From the NCBI GenBank assembly GCA_963854835.1, contig OY978525.1, positions 65,463,407 to 65,527,406 of the forward strand: a DNA stretch of 64,000 bases, written 5' to 3'. This document shows, in pieces, positions 34,590-46,559 of this stretch. This stretch comes from Megamerina dolium (lineage: Eukaryota; Arthropoda; Insecta; Diptera; Megamerinidae). The notes beneath the pieces were generated by a model. It saw nothing but the letters and a program-made list of their open reading frames with translations. It did no database searches and was not told the origin of the DNA. The position numbers and the translations under genes are program-made. Every line of letters starts with the position of its first letter. The stretch's first letter is position 1.

Positions 34590-35736
34590 ACGTATTGTTG
34601 TAAAATTTTATGGCTTTCGTCATTTAGGTAACTATTGTCAATTTTTCCTCGTGATTAAGTGTTCTAATTTTTGCGGTTAGGGTGTTGCATAGGTATTCGA
34701 TATCCGAAATTACAGTATGATTGTTAGGTTTTATGGCAAAAAATCTTGTTTTAAAAAATCTAACATTTCTGGAATTGAATTCGTTATCAAAAACAATATT
34801 TTTAATAGGACCTTTTATTGCCTTATAGTGTGGTTGGCGTTACTATGAAATTGTGTTTCTTTTTGATTGGATTCCGCTCATATTTTCCTCCGGAGCATAT
34901 GTCGCGATTGTTAATAATTTTAATTGTGAGTAATAAACTTTGTGGCTTATTGAAATAATTCCTGCATGTCCTACTTTGTGTTTATGGAAAATAATATCTT
35001 CTCAGTTCATCTTCGTCTTCAATGTTCTTCGCAAAATAGCTACATTTTACAAAAAAAGTCCTTTCCATACTTAAGTATGTGTCTAATAAAATTCGTTGTA
35101 ATTTTAGAGTTGATGATTATTAAGTTCGGAAAATAACGCAACTTTTCTTTTGTCAACATCTCTTCGGACTATATTTATGACATTATTATAATAGAGGTCT
35201 TGCTTATCGATAAACAATTATTTGATATTGTTACCATCTCGACTTCCTTTCTACTACAGTACTAGAATTTTAAAGCGGGTTAAAATTGTGTCGGGAATTG
35301 TGAAATGGTCGTTCAAGTTTTCTGCTTGAGAATACACAGTTGCGCCGTCTCCTGACTCATCGCCGTTACTAATACTTGCAATTTCATTTGAATTTTCTTC
35401 TTGAGTATGGTCAGTTTATACTGCCAGAGAAGCTGCTGATTCCTCCTCATGCTCTCTAATGCTTGTACTTTTAATCTTGAGCATTACGTTTAAGATGATT
35501 CCAAAATTGTTGGAATCTAGTGTATTTATCTCGTAATTTTTACAACTAATTGGGCTTAGAAAATCAGCTATTTATTTTGTTCCCTGCAATTTAATCGATT
35601 TTCGCATCATAGTCCCCTAACTGTAATAGTCATCGTTGTAATTTTTGTATATCTTTGGGCGAATTCTTTGCTGCAACCACTACAGTGGTTGACGATCCGT
35701 CTACAGATCTAACTCTCTTCCGAAAATGTAATAGCA
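34590..35736 (-). pseudogene. pol: Decayed errantivirus pol, integrase and RNase H part
   Basis: Reverse translation gives errantivirus integrase motifs matching those of the intact copy at 17051-19582: IVFDNEFNS, NNHTVISDIEYLC, NTLTAKIRTLNHEEKLTIVT. Upstream lie a linker and the RNase H region near 35690. Many stops and indels show it is much older than the element at 15236. It continues at 36078-36100 and at 41100-42680 beyond two insertions. Confidence 0.75.
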
Positions 35737-36077
35737 TAGACAGACGGCAGCCTAATTCCGGCTTACCGGCGCACTTAATCCGAATAAAATATTAACCTGA
35801 CAGACGGCAGTATTGCGGATTAACTAAACGGCTGATTGCTGTTTTATTAGGTCTGCTCTCTTACATTACTATCACTATCATTTTCTGTCATCTATCACTG
35901 AAATGGATCGAGACAAATTCACAATAGAAAATTTTCAGCAGTGTTGCCATCGCAAATTGCCCTAATCCTCTTTTATTTTGAGAATTAACTCATGGAGTTA
36001 ATGCGGATTAGCTGCAGTTAATGCCCGAGTTAATTCGAATTAACTCGGTAATCCGGAATTAGGCTGCCGTCTGTCTA
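35737..36077. mobile_element. 341-bp MITE-like element with terminal inverted repeats
   Basis: Starts TAGACAGACGGCAGCCTAAT and ends with its reverse complement ATTAGGCTGCCGTCTGTCTA. The inverted repeats extend about 30 bp with one or two mismatches (CCGGCTTACCG against CCGGATTACCG). There is no coding capacity. A TA duplication is compatible with the ends but cannot be told apart from the palindromic terminus. It interrupts the decayed errantivirus in its RNase H region. Confidence 0.8.
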
Positions 36078-36109
36078 GGCTATAAGGTCTGTAGTATTTA
36101 ACTCTCAAA

Positions 36110-37140
36110 ACTATCGCCAATTGAAATGGCCACTTAAGTAAGGTGAAGGTTTAATGTGAGTACTTGCCTGGAAGGCCTATCTCACGGCGCTCAAAGCACG
36201 GCGTATCAGAATTAAGCGTCGATAAGCGCCCCCCAGGACTAGAAGGCAACGACTTCTAGCCCTGAGGTACAAATTTGGCCGAACTACCCACCCTTGGTGA
36301 GGATCAAGGCCCATCTTAAACCTCTGCTGAACTATGGAGTCCAGCGCCCGGTTGAGAATGCAACTCCACACCGAGTAACGTGCTCTACCCGCGTACCTTT
36401 GGGTATAAACCACAGCCACCACGAAGCTCCCCGAAGGGCCGTTCCCAACGATCAGGTTGGAGCAAGCTCCAAGGGCTCCTGATCCCCGTGGTACCAGATT
36501 AAAGTCTCCGGTCAGACTTCGTAGCCGAAGCTACTACCAGTTGAGCTACCATTCAGCTCCGGACTGGTGGCCAAAAAGAAAAACAAATATACACTCCACC
36601 AATAATAATAAATAATACATAACAGGAATTAAAGCTAAAGTAATAAATAACAATAAATAGTTAATTACAAAAATAAGCTTAAATCTAGAGTAAATAGTAG
36701 CAATTTGAACAATTAACAAACAACAGGTACCAGCCAGGCCGCTAGAGGTAATTGTTTTATCGAAATCGAACGGCTGTGTCTCGACTCACAGCCAGCGGCC
36801 AAATGCTGTCACTTCCCATCCATTGACAATATAATGTTTCGCAGAATCATCCCCAATTTAACCCCCAAGACGTTGTCCCCAAGTTTGTGGGAGCTGCATG
36901 AAGCAGCCACCCGGAACACAACGCCCGCGAAGCGAGACCAGGAGACGTCGAATGGAAGCCCGAGTCCCCCCAGACCCACCCAAAAGAAATAACACATTCA
37001 CACTACCCCTAAAACAAAACATGCACACACAAGGCTATTCAGACTGCCTTGCCATGAGTCTTCTCCGTTTAAAAACAGAACACGCAAAGCTACTTAAATT
37101 ACTTACATGCACATCACTGGCTAAGATATTTGAAAAACAC
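36110..37140 (-). other. 3' untranslated region of the R1-type LINE
   Basis: On the minus strand it contains TGGTAGCTCAACTGGTAG (about 36534-36551), which fits an A box of RNA polymerase III and resembles a tRNA D arm. Many short hairpins follow (for example tagaagtcgttgccttcta near 36245). No coding motif is seen. Confidence 0.5.
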
Positions 37141-37149
37141 CACTGCCCG

Positions 37150-39933
37150 TCACTGTGTGATCCCCATTCCCTCCAGATCTCTGAACTCCGAGTAAATGGG
37201 GCACACACACAGAACGTGCAGCAAATCTTCTACACCAGCACCACACATACACCCCTCACTATCACTAAAATTTCTACCAAACAAAAACGCATTCAACGAT
37301 CCATGGCCCGTCAGCAGGAAACCAAGGTTCAGGTTGAAACCAAAGTCTGGATTCCCCACTAACGCGCGCAGCGATCCTGCCACTTCGACAATACACATTC
37401 ACTAAAAATACGCTTACATTCAGTATAACCACGCATAAAGTCACTATCAGACACCCAACCAGACCGCAGCACGGGCTCATTCATCCCCCTGAGAAAGAAG
37501 GACAGAGCACGCTCCGTCACGACTAGGTCAAGAGGAGGCACACCCATCAACACTTGCATTGCCTCCGTAGAGACAGTGCGACATACAGGTAGACTAGCTA
37601 ATAATATAACACGTTGACAAGAACACACTTTCGCTCGGCCAGCAACCTGCATGGCCGTCTTGTACCATATAGATGACCCGAACGTGGCGCAAGCCACGAA
37701 CAGACCACGATACATGATACGGACGGCACGCCGGCCCCAATCACACTTAACAATACGGCGCACTTGCCCCACAATATTCAACAAACACTTCCTAACACAT
37801 ATAATATGAGGCAAAAAATTTAAACGTTCACCCATAGTAACCCCCAAGTATTTGACCTCCGTCGCATACTTGAGGGTACTGCCGTTCACACTGATGGTAG
37901 GCGGGCGAGACGACGACAACTTGCCTTTAAGCAACATCATTACCATCTTGTCCGCCGACACATCCACACCCACTCTGGAACCCCATTCATGGACAACCTG
38001 CAGTAGAACCTGACCTATCCTTTCGATGCTAGCTCTAGATTGGCCCTCTACTAAGATCAAAAGATCATGAGAATCCATGATCATGAGGTTCCATATGAAA
38101 GGACCGCATATGGACCCCTGCGGACAGCCACGCACCACACTAACATCAACACTATCATTCACACCAAACACACATGCCCTTCTGTCGGAAAAATAGCTCT
38201 TCCACAGGCTAATCTCCCGACAGTCGAGCTCAGTCAAACGCTGAATCACTCTATCCCAGCGCAGGTAAACAAACGCACCACGTACATCCACGCATCCTCA
38301 ACACTCCGACCCGAACGAAAACCAAACTGCCTATCCGAAAGCTGACCAACACTCTCCTGAAGCCGTTCCACCATGACCCGTTCCAGCACCTTGCCAAGCA
38401 CCGGTAAGGGACTGATGCCCCGATAAGACCGGGGATTACTCTGGACCTTATCAGGAGACTTCAGGAGAACTACCACTCTAGCTATTTTCCACTCGCGTGG
38501 AAAAATACCCTCCCATATGCATTTATCGAAGATGGCCTCCAAGTATTCCGGGATGGCCTTCCACAGATGTTTACACATCTCGCCAGTCAGCCCGTCAATA
38601 CCCGGAGAACGCCTCGACCTAACCAGGCTAAATGCATAGTCTAACTCACTCGTCTCTAACGGAGGAATCGGCACCGCCTCCAACGGAGGTACCGGTTCCA
38701 CCGCCCTGGAGAAAAATTCATTCAAGAGGACGTTCATGCACCCCCTCCATGTTGATATCACCGTTCTATCAACATAGAGTACACTCACATCCGTATTCTT
38801 CTTCGGGCGGAAAATCTTATACACTTTTTACCAGGGATCGTCCCCATTATCCCTAACAAAACTACGCCAATCTTCTTCCTTTACTCGAACAATCATTTCT
38901 TTGTAAACATTCATCTCCCTACGAAACTCACTCCTGCACTAGGATACACCCTCCTAATCGTCCCGTCGAGTGCGCTGGAAACGTCTTCGCAGCCGTCGGA
39001 CGAGGCGCTTCTTGAGGGTGAGCTCATTTGTCCACCACTTCACTCGTTTTCTAACAACACACTTCCACCTATAATCATCCTATCCTTGACCTGCCAAACA
39101 CTACTATTCAGAAAGTCAATTTGCTCATCCAAAGGCTTCTCGCTGAACACGCTCACCGGAGTCTCACACACATTCTCACAAAAACGCACCCAATTCACCG
39201 TCTTACAATGAACATAGAATTGGACACACCAGTGGTAGGGGTAGCGACTACAACCTCAATCAAGTTGTGATCACTAACCCCCCACTGGCCATTAACACAC
39301 CAATCAAACTCAAACATTCTCTGTGCTGCATCATTCACCAAAGTTACATCTATGTCACTACCACCACCCAGGCTAGAAAACGTGAAATACTCAGACGGAA
39401 CGTTCAACACATGCATACCCTTAGCAACTACCCAGTCACTCAGAAATACCCCTCGACTGTGGTTCTGATATCCAAGCGATTGTTGGGACATCTTACTGAA
39501 CCACAGCGGGGAGGCAGCGTTCGCATCTATGCCTATGATAACAGGCGTGCTGCTCTCCGAGAGCAGCACCGTATCAATATAATCTAGATATGGCTCGATG
39601 CTTAGACTAAACTTAAAGTAGCTACTAACGACAACCATACTACCAAACGAAAATTCAATTCTAACACACACCTCAATCAGACGCATTAACAAGAATACAC
39701 TCAACATCGACGCTGCTCACCACGACCGCAACACCGCACTTAAGATCCGGGAATACCCGCATAGAGCTGGGCAGTCCCTGGACCGCGCCATTGTTCGCGT
39801 ACGGTTCTTGGATCATCGCAATGCTGCAACCGTGAGCGAGCATGGTCGCACCTAACTCACACAGAACGGAGATCTTGACAACCATTAATACCTGGCATTG
39901 GCACGAGCAACAATGGCCGCATACACCGGGCAA
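37150..39933 (-). pseudogene. R1-type LINE ORF2 (endonuclease, RT, zinc motif)
   Basis: The endonuclease N-terminus (IAMIQEPYANNGAVQGLPSS) lies near 39790, followed by PVIIGIDANAASPLWFSK and DIDVTLVNDA near 39350. RT fragments include SRRSPGIDGLTGEMCKHLW, SYRGISPLPVLGKVLERVMV, FGFRSGRSVEDAW and MDVRGAFVYLRWDRVI. After GCPQGSICGPFIWNL the expected F/Y-A-D-D box is replaced by MIMDSHDLLILVEG, so a short segment including the catalytic pair seems lost. The C-terminus has CMCGAGVEDLLHVLCVCPIY, typical of R1-clade ORF2. Several frameshifts break the frame near 37390, 38290 and 38830-39195. Confidence 0.85.
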
Positions 39934-40636
39934 TCCAGTGACATCATAAGATGGTCAGCTGGCTTACTCCTAAAGGCGCAGTTGCGACAATGCATTGCAT
40001 TGCGGCACCTCGCCACGCGATGCCCCTGCTGCCCGCACCAACGACAGACATCATCCTTAGCCTTGCAATCGGCCACGCGGTGGTCGAAACCCATACACCT
40101 GAAGCAGCCGGCCATCAGGCTGGATGGACGCACCCTGAACGAAAACCACTTGATGTAGCAGCGGCCGTTCGTAACGAGGGTCGACACACCCTCATCGGAT
40201 CCCTCCAAGACGACGTTCACTGCCGCACCGTCACTCTTCCAGGGTGAGCTCACCAGTTTGACACCCTGCTTAAAGGCCGCCGGCGACATGCTCTCCTTGA
40301 AATTCATCTCAAAGAGCTCATGCATGAAATCGTCAGGAGTGATCTCCGGATGAACTCACTGGACAACAACTCGCGCGCCTCGCTTTTCATTTACACTAAT
40401 GCTAAGCCCCAATTCCTTGAACTTGGCGTTCTTCGCCACCCGATCACGCTCCGCGACCAAGGGGGTCCGGATCACCGCTCCCCCGCCCTTAACGTGACGC
40501 ACCTCATGCACCCTGACTTTGAGCGTTGGACCAACATCGTCAAACGGTCAACGGTCTAAACTTCTACACCGGTAGACTCTGACGGCACCTGAGTGTCACT
40601 TCCACTCCGCGGACGACCCCTCTTCCTTGGCGGCAT
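39885..40636 (-). pseudogene. R1-type LINE ORF1 (zinc-knuckle protein)
   Basis: The ATG at 40636-40634 begins MPPRKRGRPRSGSDTQ, but a TAG follows 26 codons later. The conserved part near 40325-39885 has three knuckles in a row: CFRCMGFDHRVADC, CRWCGQQGHRVARC and a longer CRNCAFRSKPADHLM ending MSLDC. This triplet is known for R1-clade ORF1, which packages the LINE RNA. It overlaps the start of ORF2 by about 50 bases. Confidence 0.85.
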
Positions 40637-41095
40637 TGCCACAGAGTACACTGAGTCTCACGAGTCACAAGAAACAACAAAGACAGTAAAGGGGAAAAAG
40701 CAACAAAGTAGTAGTCACTGCGCTAACACAAGATCTATATAAACTCCGCGAATTAATTGGAGCGCTAGGGCTTCCGCGAAACAATATACACAATGTTACA
40801 ATGTAATAGTACTCTGCACAGAGCACAAAAACTAACACAGCGGAGCGCTAGGGCTTCCGCGAAAATGTTATCACAACGAAAAAGTACAATGAAGCGCTAG
40901 GGCTTCCGCGAACAAAGGTCACTGAAGGACAAACTCCGCGGATTATTGGGGCTCCGCTAATTACACTAAAGCCACCAACAATAATGTACTTACAGTTTAC
41001 CGTTACACAACACAATTCGATATATACACAATCACGCACAGTAGAAAAACACGTCTGTACACGACGACTGCACAACACGAACTCGCCACATAAGT
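40637..41095 (-). promoter_or_regulatory. 5' region of the R1-type LINE with repeated 20-mer
   Basis: The perfect 20-mer AGCGCTAGGGCTTCCGCGAA occurs at 40761-40780, 40844-40863 and 40893-40912. Related CTCCGCGaATTA/CTCCGCGgATTA motifs lie at about 40744 and 40932. Repeated 5' units can act as internal promoters in LINEs; that role here is inference. Confidence 0.6.
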
Positions 41096-41157
41096 AAGTA
41101 AGTAAGTAAACTATCTTTTATCAATATTATCAATAACTTCATTTTGAAAGTGGAGTA

Positions 41158-41339
41158 ATTCTGCTCATGGTTGATCAATGTTCGCTACACAAATGAAATT
41201 GGATGGCTTTCTAGAGTTAAAACTGCACCAATTACGAAATTGCTGGCAATTCTGCTCATGGTTGATCAATGTTCGCTACACAAATGAAATTGGATGGCTT
41301 TCTAGAGTTAAAACTGCACCAATTACGAAATTGCTGGCA
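41158..41339. repeat. 91-bp tandem duplication within the decayed errantivirus
   Basis: Two near-perfect copies start with attctgctcatggttgatca at 41158 and 41249 and end gaaattgctggca. They cover the RNase H-RT border region of the old pol. Confidence 0.9.
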
Positions 41340-41901
41340 CCAGTAACAAACTTAAAGCGTTTATTGAAGTCAGGGTACCTCAAAATATGCTCATTTGTTA
41401 TAATGTCCTTTAGTTTCTCAAAATTAACAATGTTGACGTTTGCACTTTTCTTCAAATGTGTGACCATATTTTATAATAGTCATTTATAAGTTTTCTATAA
41501 AAACCTGTGACGTCTAAAAAACTATTAAATTTGCTTTTGTGTTGTTGTGAGCTTCAATTTTTGAATCATCTCAACCTTTCTGGGGTTTGTCCTCACACCT
41601 TCAGGTGTCAGGATGTGCCCCAAAAAAACGGTTTCTTTTTTTTTTTAATGCTAATTTAATTTATATAATTACGGAGCACAGAATTCATACGTCTTTCTAA
41701 AGTCGAAGGTGCATTTTTAAGCCCAAATGGCGTCCTTATCAGGATAAAATTATAAATTCATAATACCCGAAAGGAATGGAAAAGGCGTTTATTTCACGTC
41801 GTTTTACTCCATCAGGATTTGGTGAAAACTTTTACCAAGATCAATAGAAGAAAATTACTATTGAACTTTGCTTAGTTTGTCGAAAATTTCAATTGGGAAT
41901 A

Positions 41902-42018
41902 TATCATTTATAGTTGTTGTTGTTGTTGTACCAGCAAGAATACGGAAATGCTTTGTTTTATTCCCGTACAAAGCATTTCCGTATTCTGATGAAATGGATG
42001 GGTAGTATCATTTATAGT
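41902..42018 (-). mobile_element. Tiny retroposed insert with hairpin and (CAA)n tail
   Basis: A 13-bp direct repeat, tatcatttatagt, lies at 41902-41914 and 42006-42018. The 91 bp between them read on the minus strand as a sequence with a 19-bp inverted repeat (agaatacggaaatgctttg and its complement, about 41938-41956 and 41970-41988) and a tail ggtacaacaacaacaaca. A target duplication plus a simple tail points to a LINE-mobilised fragment. Confidence 0.65.
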
Positions 42019-42688
42019 AATGTCATTCAGCTTTCTGTAATCGACAACAACTCGCGATATTTCAACTCCGGAGTTGTCGATTTTCTTTAGCACTACCCAC
42101 AAAGGGCTTTTGTAAAGTGAATAGCTTTCTATAATAATGTCTGTTCCAACATTTCTTTTATTTGTTTTTGGATTTCTTTCTGTTTAATTTCTCCATCTTT
42201 ATAAAAAAATTCATTAAATCCTTGTTATAAATGTCTAGTCGATTGAATTTCTTTAGGGCTTAAATGCTCTAAATTTAAATTTTGCATATCGCTGTGTTCC
42301 AGTTCTCAAAGTTCCTCGCTGTTGTATGCGCAGCAACTTCCAAACTTTATGGAATTTCCTTGAAAGGTAACAAAATTTTTCTCTTAGCTTTAAGAGTGAT
42401 GAGAAAATGTTGCCCTAATATTGCTAAATAGTATTTGCTATCAACATTGAGTTCTCTAGGTATTGTCCGGCACCAAAGGGGTGTTGTAAGTTTTTAATTA
42501 TGATGGCGTCAGAACCGATTTAATTTGCCTATCGTAAGGGTTATTATGGGACATAGTTTGAATTCGACCTCTATTGTGAATCGTTTTTTGCTAGAATTTG
42601 CACTTTGATTGGAGTCGTTAAAACTTTGATTTTCAGTTGATTGAAAATTACTACTTGTTCTTCTTTTATTAGGAGAGTTATTTTTATT

Positions 42689-43018
42689 GGGTGCCGTAGC
42701 TCAGTGGTTAGTGCGTTGGCCTTCTGATCTGTATGTTGTAGGTTCAATCCCCAGTTGAAGCATAACTAATTTAATATCGCAAAGATTTTTCTTTCGAAAG
42801 TTACCCACCTGTCGGCAAGCAATTGGCAATTCTTCTGCGAGTAAAAATTTTCCATGGAAGAGCTTTTAAAAGTACCCTGAGACAAAGCTCAGAAAAAGTG
42901 ATGTCGCAATAGTTCTGCCGTTCGGAATCGGCTGAAATAGGTAGGACCCTTCTAATACTGTCAAAAATTTCGTGCCAGAAAAAGAGCATATGCGGGAAGC
43001 TCAACTTTTTTTTTTTCA
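42689..43018 (+). mobile_element. tRNA-derived SINE, copy with intact head
   Basis: The head GGGTGCCGTAGCTCAGTGG followed by TTAGTGCGTTGGCCTTCTGA contains an A box, and GTAGGTTCAATCCCC contains a B box. The anticodon-loop region CTTCTGA suggests descent from tRNA-Arg(TCT). The body follows (acccacctgtcggcaagcaa, ttggcaattctt) and a T-rich tail ends near 43018. It lacks an obvious target duplication. Confidence 0.85.
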
Positions 43019-43020
43019 AT

Positions 43021-43180
43021 TTGAAGAAATCTGCTGCTGAGTCGCATCGAATGCTTGTTGAGACAGTGCGCTGTCGGAAACCACTTGCTGAGATTGGTTT
43101 CGTCGGTTCAAAGAAGGCCATTTTGACTTGAGTGACAAGAAGCGTGCGTGAAGGTGGTCTGGTGGTGTTTTCACAAAGTA
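43021..43180 (+). pseudogene. Mariner transposase N-terminal fragment
   Basis: LKKSAAESHRMLVET is read at 43021-43065, and in another frame GHFDLSDKKRA near 43120. Both resemble the helix-turn-helix region of mariner-type transposases. The rest of the gene is not recognisable. Confidence 0.5.
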
Positions 43181-43400
43181 ACGTGTCTAATTGCCACAAC
43201 CGGGTGGGGCTAGCACAATCCTTGTTCAACGCATCGCAAGTCAACTCACTGGCTGTCATGTAGTTTGATCTGAGCGCTATGTGATGATACCTTTATTTGT
43301 TAATGAGGGGTAGTCATGTAGCTTGCTCTGCTTACTATGTGATGGCGCCTTCATTATTATTAATGGGGCACCGGGCAACGTTTTCCTAACACCCGCTGGA
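43181..43400. other. Unassigned segment
   Basis: Two related phrases, gtagtttgatctgagcgctatgtgatg and gtagcttgctctgcttactatgtgatg (here described, not full repeats), lie near 43259 and 43318. No gene is seen. Confidence 0.3.
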
Positions 43401-44003
43401 AGGCGGCTGAAGTGAGTGGCGAAAATCTCCTCGGTTGGAGGTTGTGCGTTGGGTTTGGGACCCGCCATATAAAAAAACTTGCCCAGTAAATAATATATAA
43501 ATGCCTCGGAAACGGACTACCCCCTCTGTTGATGACCCCCGCAAACGAAAAATGACCATGATTTACGGATATGCACCTGGAATGTCCGGTCCCTATCCAC
43601 CTGGTTGATGTCCTCGAAAAATACAGAGCTGACATCACCGCTCTCCAGAAAATGCGATGGACGGGACAGGTCTGCTCCAAAAGAGCGTCCTGTGACATCT
43701 ACTACAGTTGCCATGCTGAAAGGCACGAATGTGGATTTTTGGTCAGCAAGGGACTACGACATCTTGTCTCACAGTTCACGCCTTTGAACGAACGGCTGGC
43801 CACAATCCGCATCAAGGCCATATTCTTTAACATCAGCCTTATATGTGCCCACGCTCCGACGGATGAGAAGGACAATGTGACCAAGGAGAGCTTCTTACAG
43901 CGCCTCGAAGAAGCTTACGACCGCTGCCCCCGCCACGAATCAAAATCGTGCTTGGCGACTTTAATGCCAGGGTGGGCAAGACAAAGTCCCTTACAACTTC
44001 AAA
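43401..44003 (+). pseudogene. RTE-type LINE endonuclease fragment
   Basis: The frame includes LEKYRADITALQKMRWTGQ, GFLVSKGLRHLVSQFTPLNE, RLATIRIKAIFFNISLICAH, APTDEKDNVTKESF and, in a shifted frame, an IKIVLGDFNARVGK-like stretch near 43945 whose exact reading is IKIVLGDFNARVG. These are exonuclease/endonuclease/phosphatase-family motifs of RTE-clade LINEs. At about 44004 it joins RT sequence of the same family in the opposite orientation. Confidence 0.75.
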
Positions 44004-44340
44004 AGCGTAGTTGTCAACAGTGACGTGCTGTCCAAGACGCCAGGACTCTTTGTTTGTTGACACTAGATACTTCGTCTTGCCCTCGTTCACCGTAAGACCC
44101 ATCCGACGCGACTCTCTTTCTAACTCTGAGAATGCTGCACTGACTGCTCGCGTGTTCATGCCGATTATGTCAATATCGTCGGCATACGCTAACAGCATCA
44201 CACTTTTGTTAAAGATAGTGCCGTTATGTCCTAGCTCAGCAGCTCGTATTATTTTCTCCATAATATGAGTAAAGAAGTCGCACAATAACGAATCACCTTG
44301 TCTGAAACGCCGTTCGGTATTACACGGCGAGGAGAGGTCC
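44004..44340 (-). pseudogene. RTE-type LINE RT fragment, inverted
   Basis: Minus-strand frame with the catalytic box LAYADDIDIIG, followed by FSELERESRRMGLTVNEGKT and KYLVSTNKESWRLGQHVTVD. It joins the plus-strand endonuclease tail to tail at about 44004. The segment between endonuclease and YADD that would normally exist is missing. Confidence 0.8.
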
Positions 44341-45564
44341 TACCCAATTTTCACAATATATGTATGTATTTCATAATTTGACGACTCTAAAAAAATTTTT
44401 ATTTTTATAAGTGGCCTGGTGGGATCAGGAAGGGTATCTGGAATAGGAAGAATTGAAAGTGTTGATATACCAAAATGTTGTAAAATGTAGAGAATTGTGT
44501 GGCCGGAAAATCATGTTCCTAGTGGCAACCCTATGAACATAATGTTGCAATCGTATTTTCTTTCCCTCGAATTTTTGGGCGAAAGCTCAAAATGTACCAA
44601 ATTATAGCTTTAGTAGAGTAGTTTTTAAAAATAATCTTCACATATCCTAGACTAAAAAAAAAATTTTTTTCAGCAATAATTTTTTTCAGTGTATTATTTT
44701 TTTAACTTATTTCTTCACAACACTTCTTAGTTTTCAGTCATGAATAAGCTACTCATCGATCTATTAAATATATTTTTAAAACGTATAGGTCATATGCAAA
44801 AATTTAAAAAACAACCACTTTGTATTAATTAAGAAATGTTTTTGCTCAGTAACTCAGTAGGTAAGTTGATATAATGATAGATGTTTCTTCTCTGTGTGAG
44901 TGAACTGTGCTTAAAAGTCCTCCAAACTCCTGTTAAATTTCGAGTAATGGGTATGATTAATTATTTTTAATTTTAACAGTGATTTGGAAATATTAGTGGG
45001 TCGGAAATGTAATGGAAACAGGAAGGTGTCACTTTTAGTGTTAAAAGGCACTCTAAAAAACTAAAATCGGTAAGTGGTTCATGAAATATAACGATTTTAG
45101 CAAAAACTATAATAAATAAAACCAAAAGAAATTAATATTTTAAACTTGAAAGTAATTTTTTTTTCATTTGTACATCACCATATTTTTTGAAATTTGCCAA
45201 GTAATCGAGATATTTTGAAGCACTGTATATTTTGAGCGAGCGTGCTAAATGTGATCAAAGGAAGTTCTCGTATAGATATTTTATTCCCAATGTGGTACAT
45301 AATTAGTTCAAATTTGGAGTAAATTAAATATTGAAATTATTGATGCTAAGAGTGTCGTTGTGAAGTTGAATAATTTGCATGATAAGTATAAAAACGAATC
45401 AAGATGTAAGTCTAGAATCGATAGATTTAAACTATTCGTGGATGCAACTAATGAATTATTTTACATTGGTAAATGTAAATGCAATTAAAAAAAAAAACTA
45501 AATGTACGTGTGGATTAATTCATGAGCACTTACATAATTTCATGATGGATCAACATAACAATAG

Positions 45565-45567
<3 letters not shown>
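44341..45567. other. AT-rich spacer
   Basis: No gene or paired repeat recognised. Frames are short. Confidence 0.4.
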
Positions 45568-45629
<62 letters not shown>

Positions 45630-45636
45630 TATATAC

Positions 45637-45727
<91 letters not shown>

Positions 45728-45728
45728 C

Positions 45729-45783
<55 letters not shown>
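45568..45783. repeat. (TA)n array, left of the mariner
   Basis: TA dinucleotides with regularly spaced TACA/TATG interruptions. It continues as 46433-46553 after the mariner. Confidence 0.95.
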
Positions 45784-46553
<770 letters not shown>

Positions 46554-46559
46554 GAGTTA

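Larger units (their letters stand above)
36100..41100 (-). mobile_element. R1-clade non-LTR retrotransposon (approximate limits)
   Basis: A minus-strand LINE of about 5 kb that splits the decayed errantivirus between its RNase H and RT parts. Order in its own sense: 5' region with a thrice-repeated 20-mer, ORF1 with CCHC knuckles, ORF2 with endonuclease, RT and a C-terminal zinc motif, then a 3' untranslated region. There is no poly(A), as is known for R1-type elements. It is GC-richer than the surrounding sequence. Flanking taagtaag-type sequence on both sides may reflect a target duplication, but I cannot fix it. Confidence 0.8.
41101..42680 (-). pseudogene. pol: Decayed errantivirus pol (RNase H, RT, protease) and gag remains
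   Basis: Continuation of 34590-36100. Motifs in order on the minus strand: remains of the gag-protease region (42240-42640), VVLKKIDNSG and VVVDYRKLNDI (about 42030-42100), and later ILRYPDFNKRF with FVTGASNFVIGAVLTL (41276-41410). These align with the matching parts of the intact errantivirus at 18700-19520. It contains a 91-bp tandem duplication and a 91-bp retroposed insert. Confidence 0.75.

Noticed and set aside
43600..44290. A host endonuclease gene and a separate host RT-like gene
   Set aside because: Both are RTE LINE domains in opposite orientation with frameshifts.
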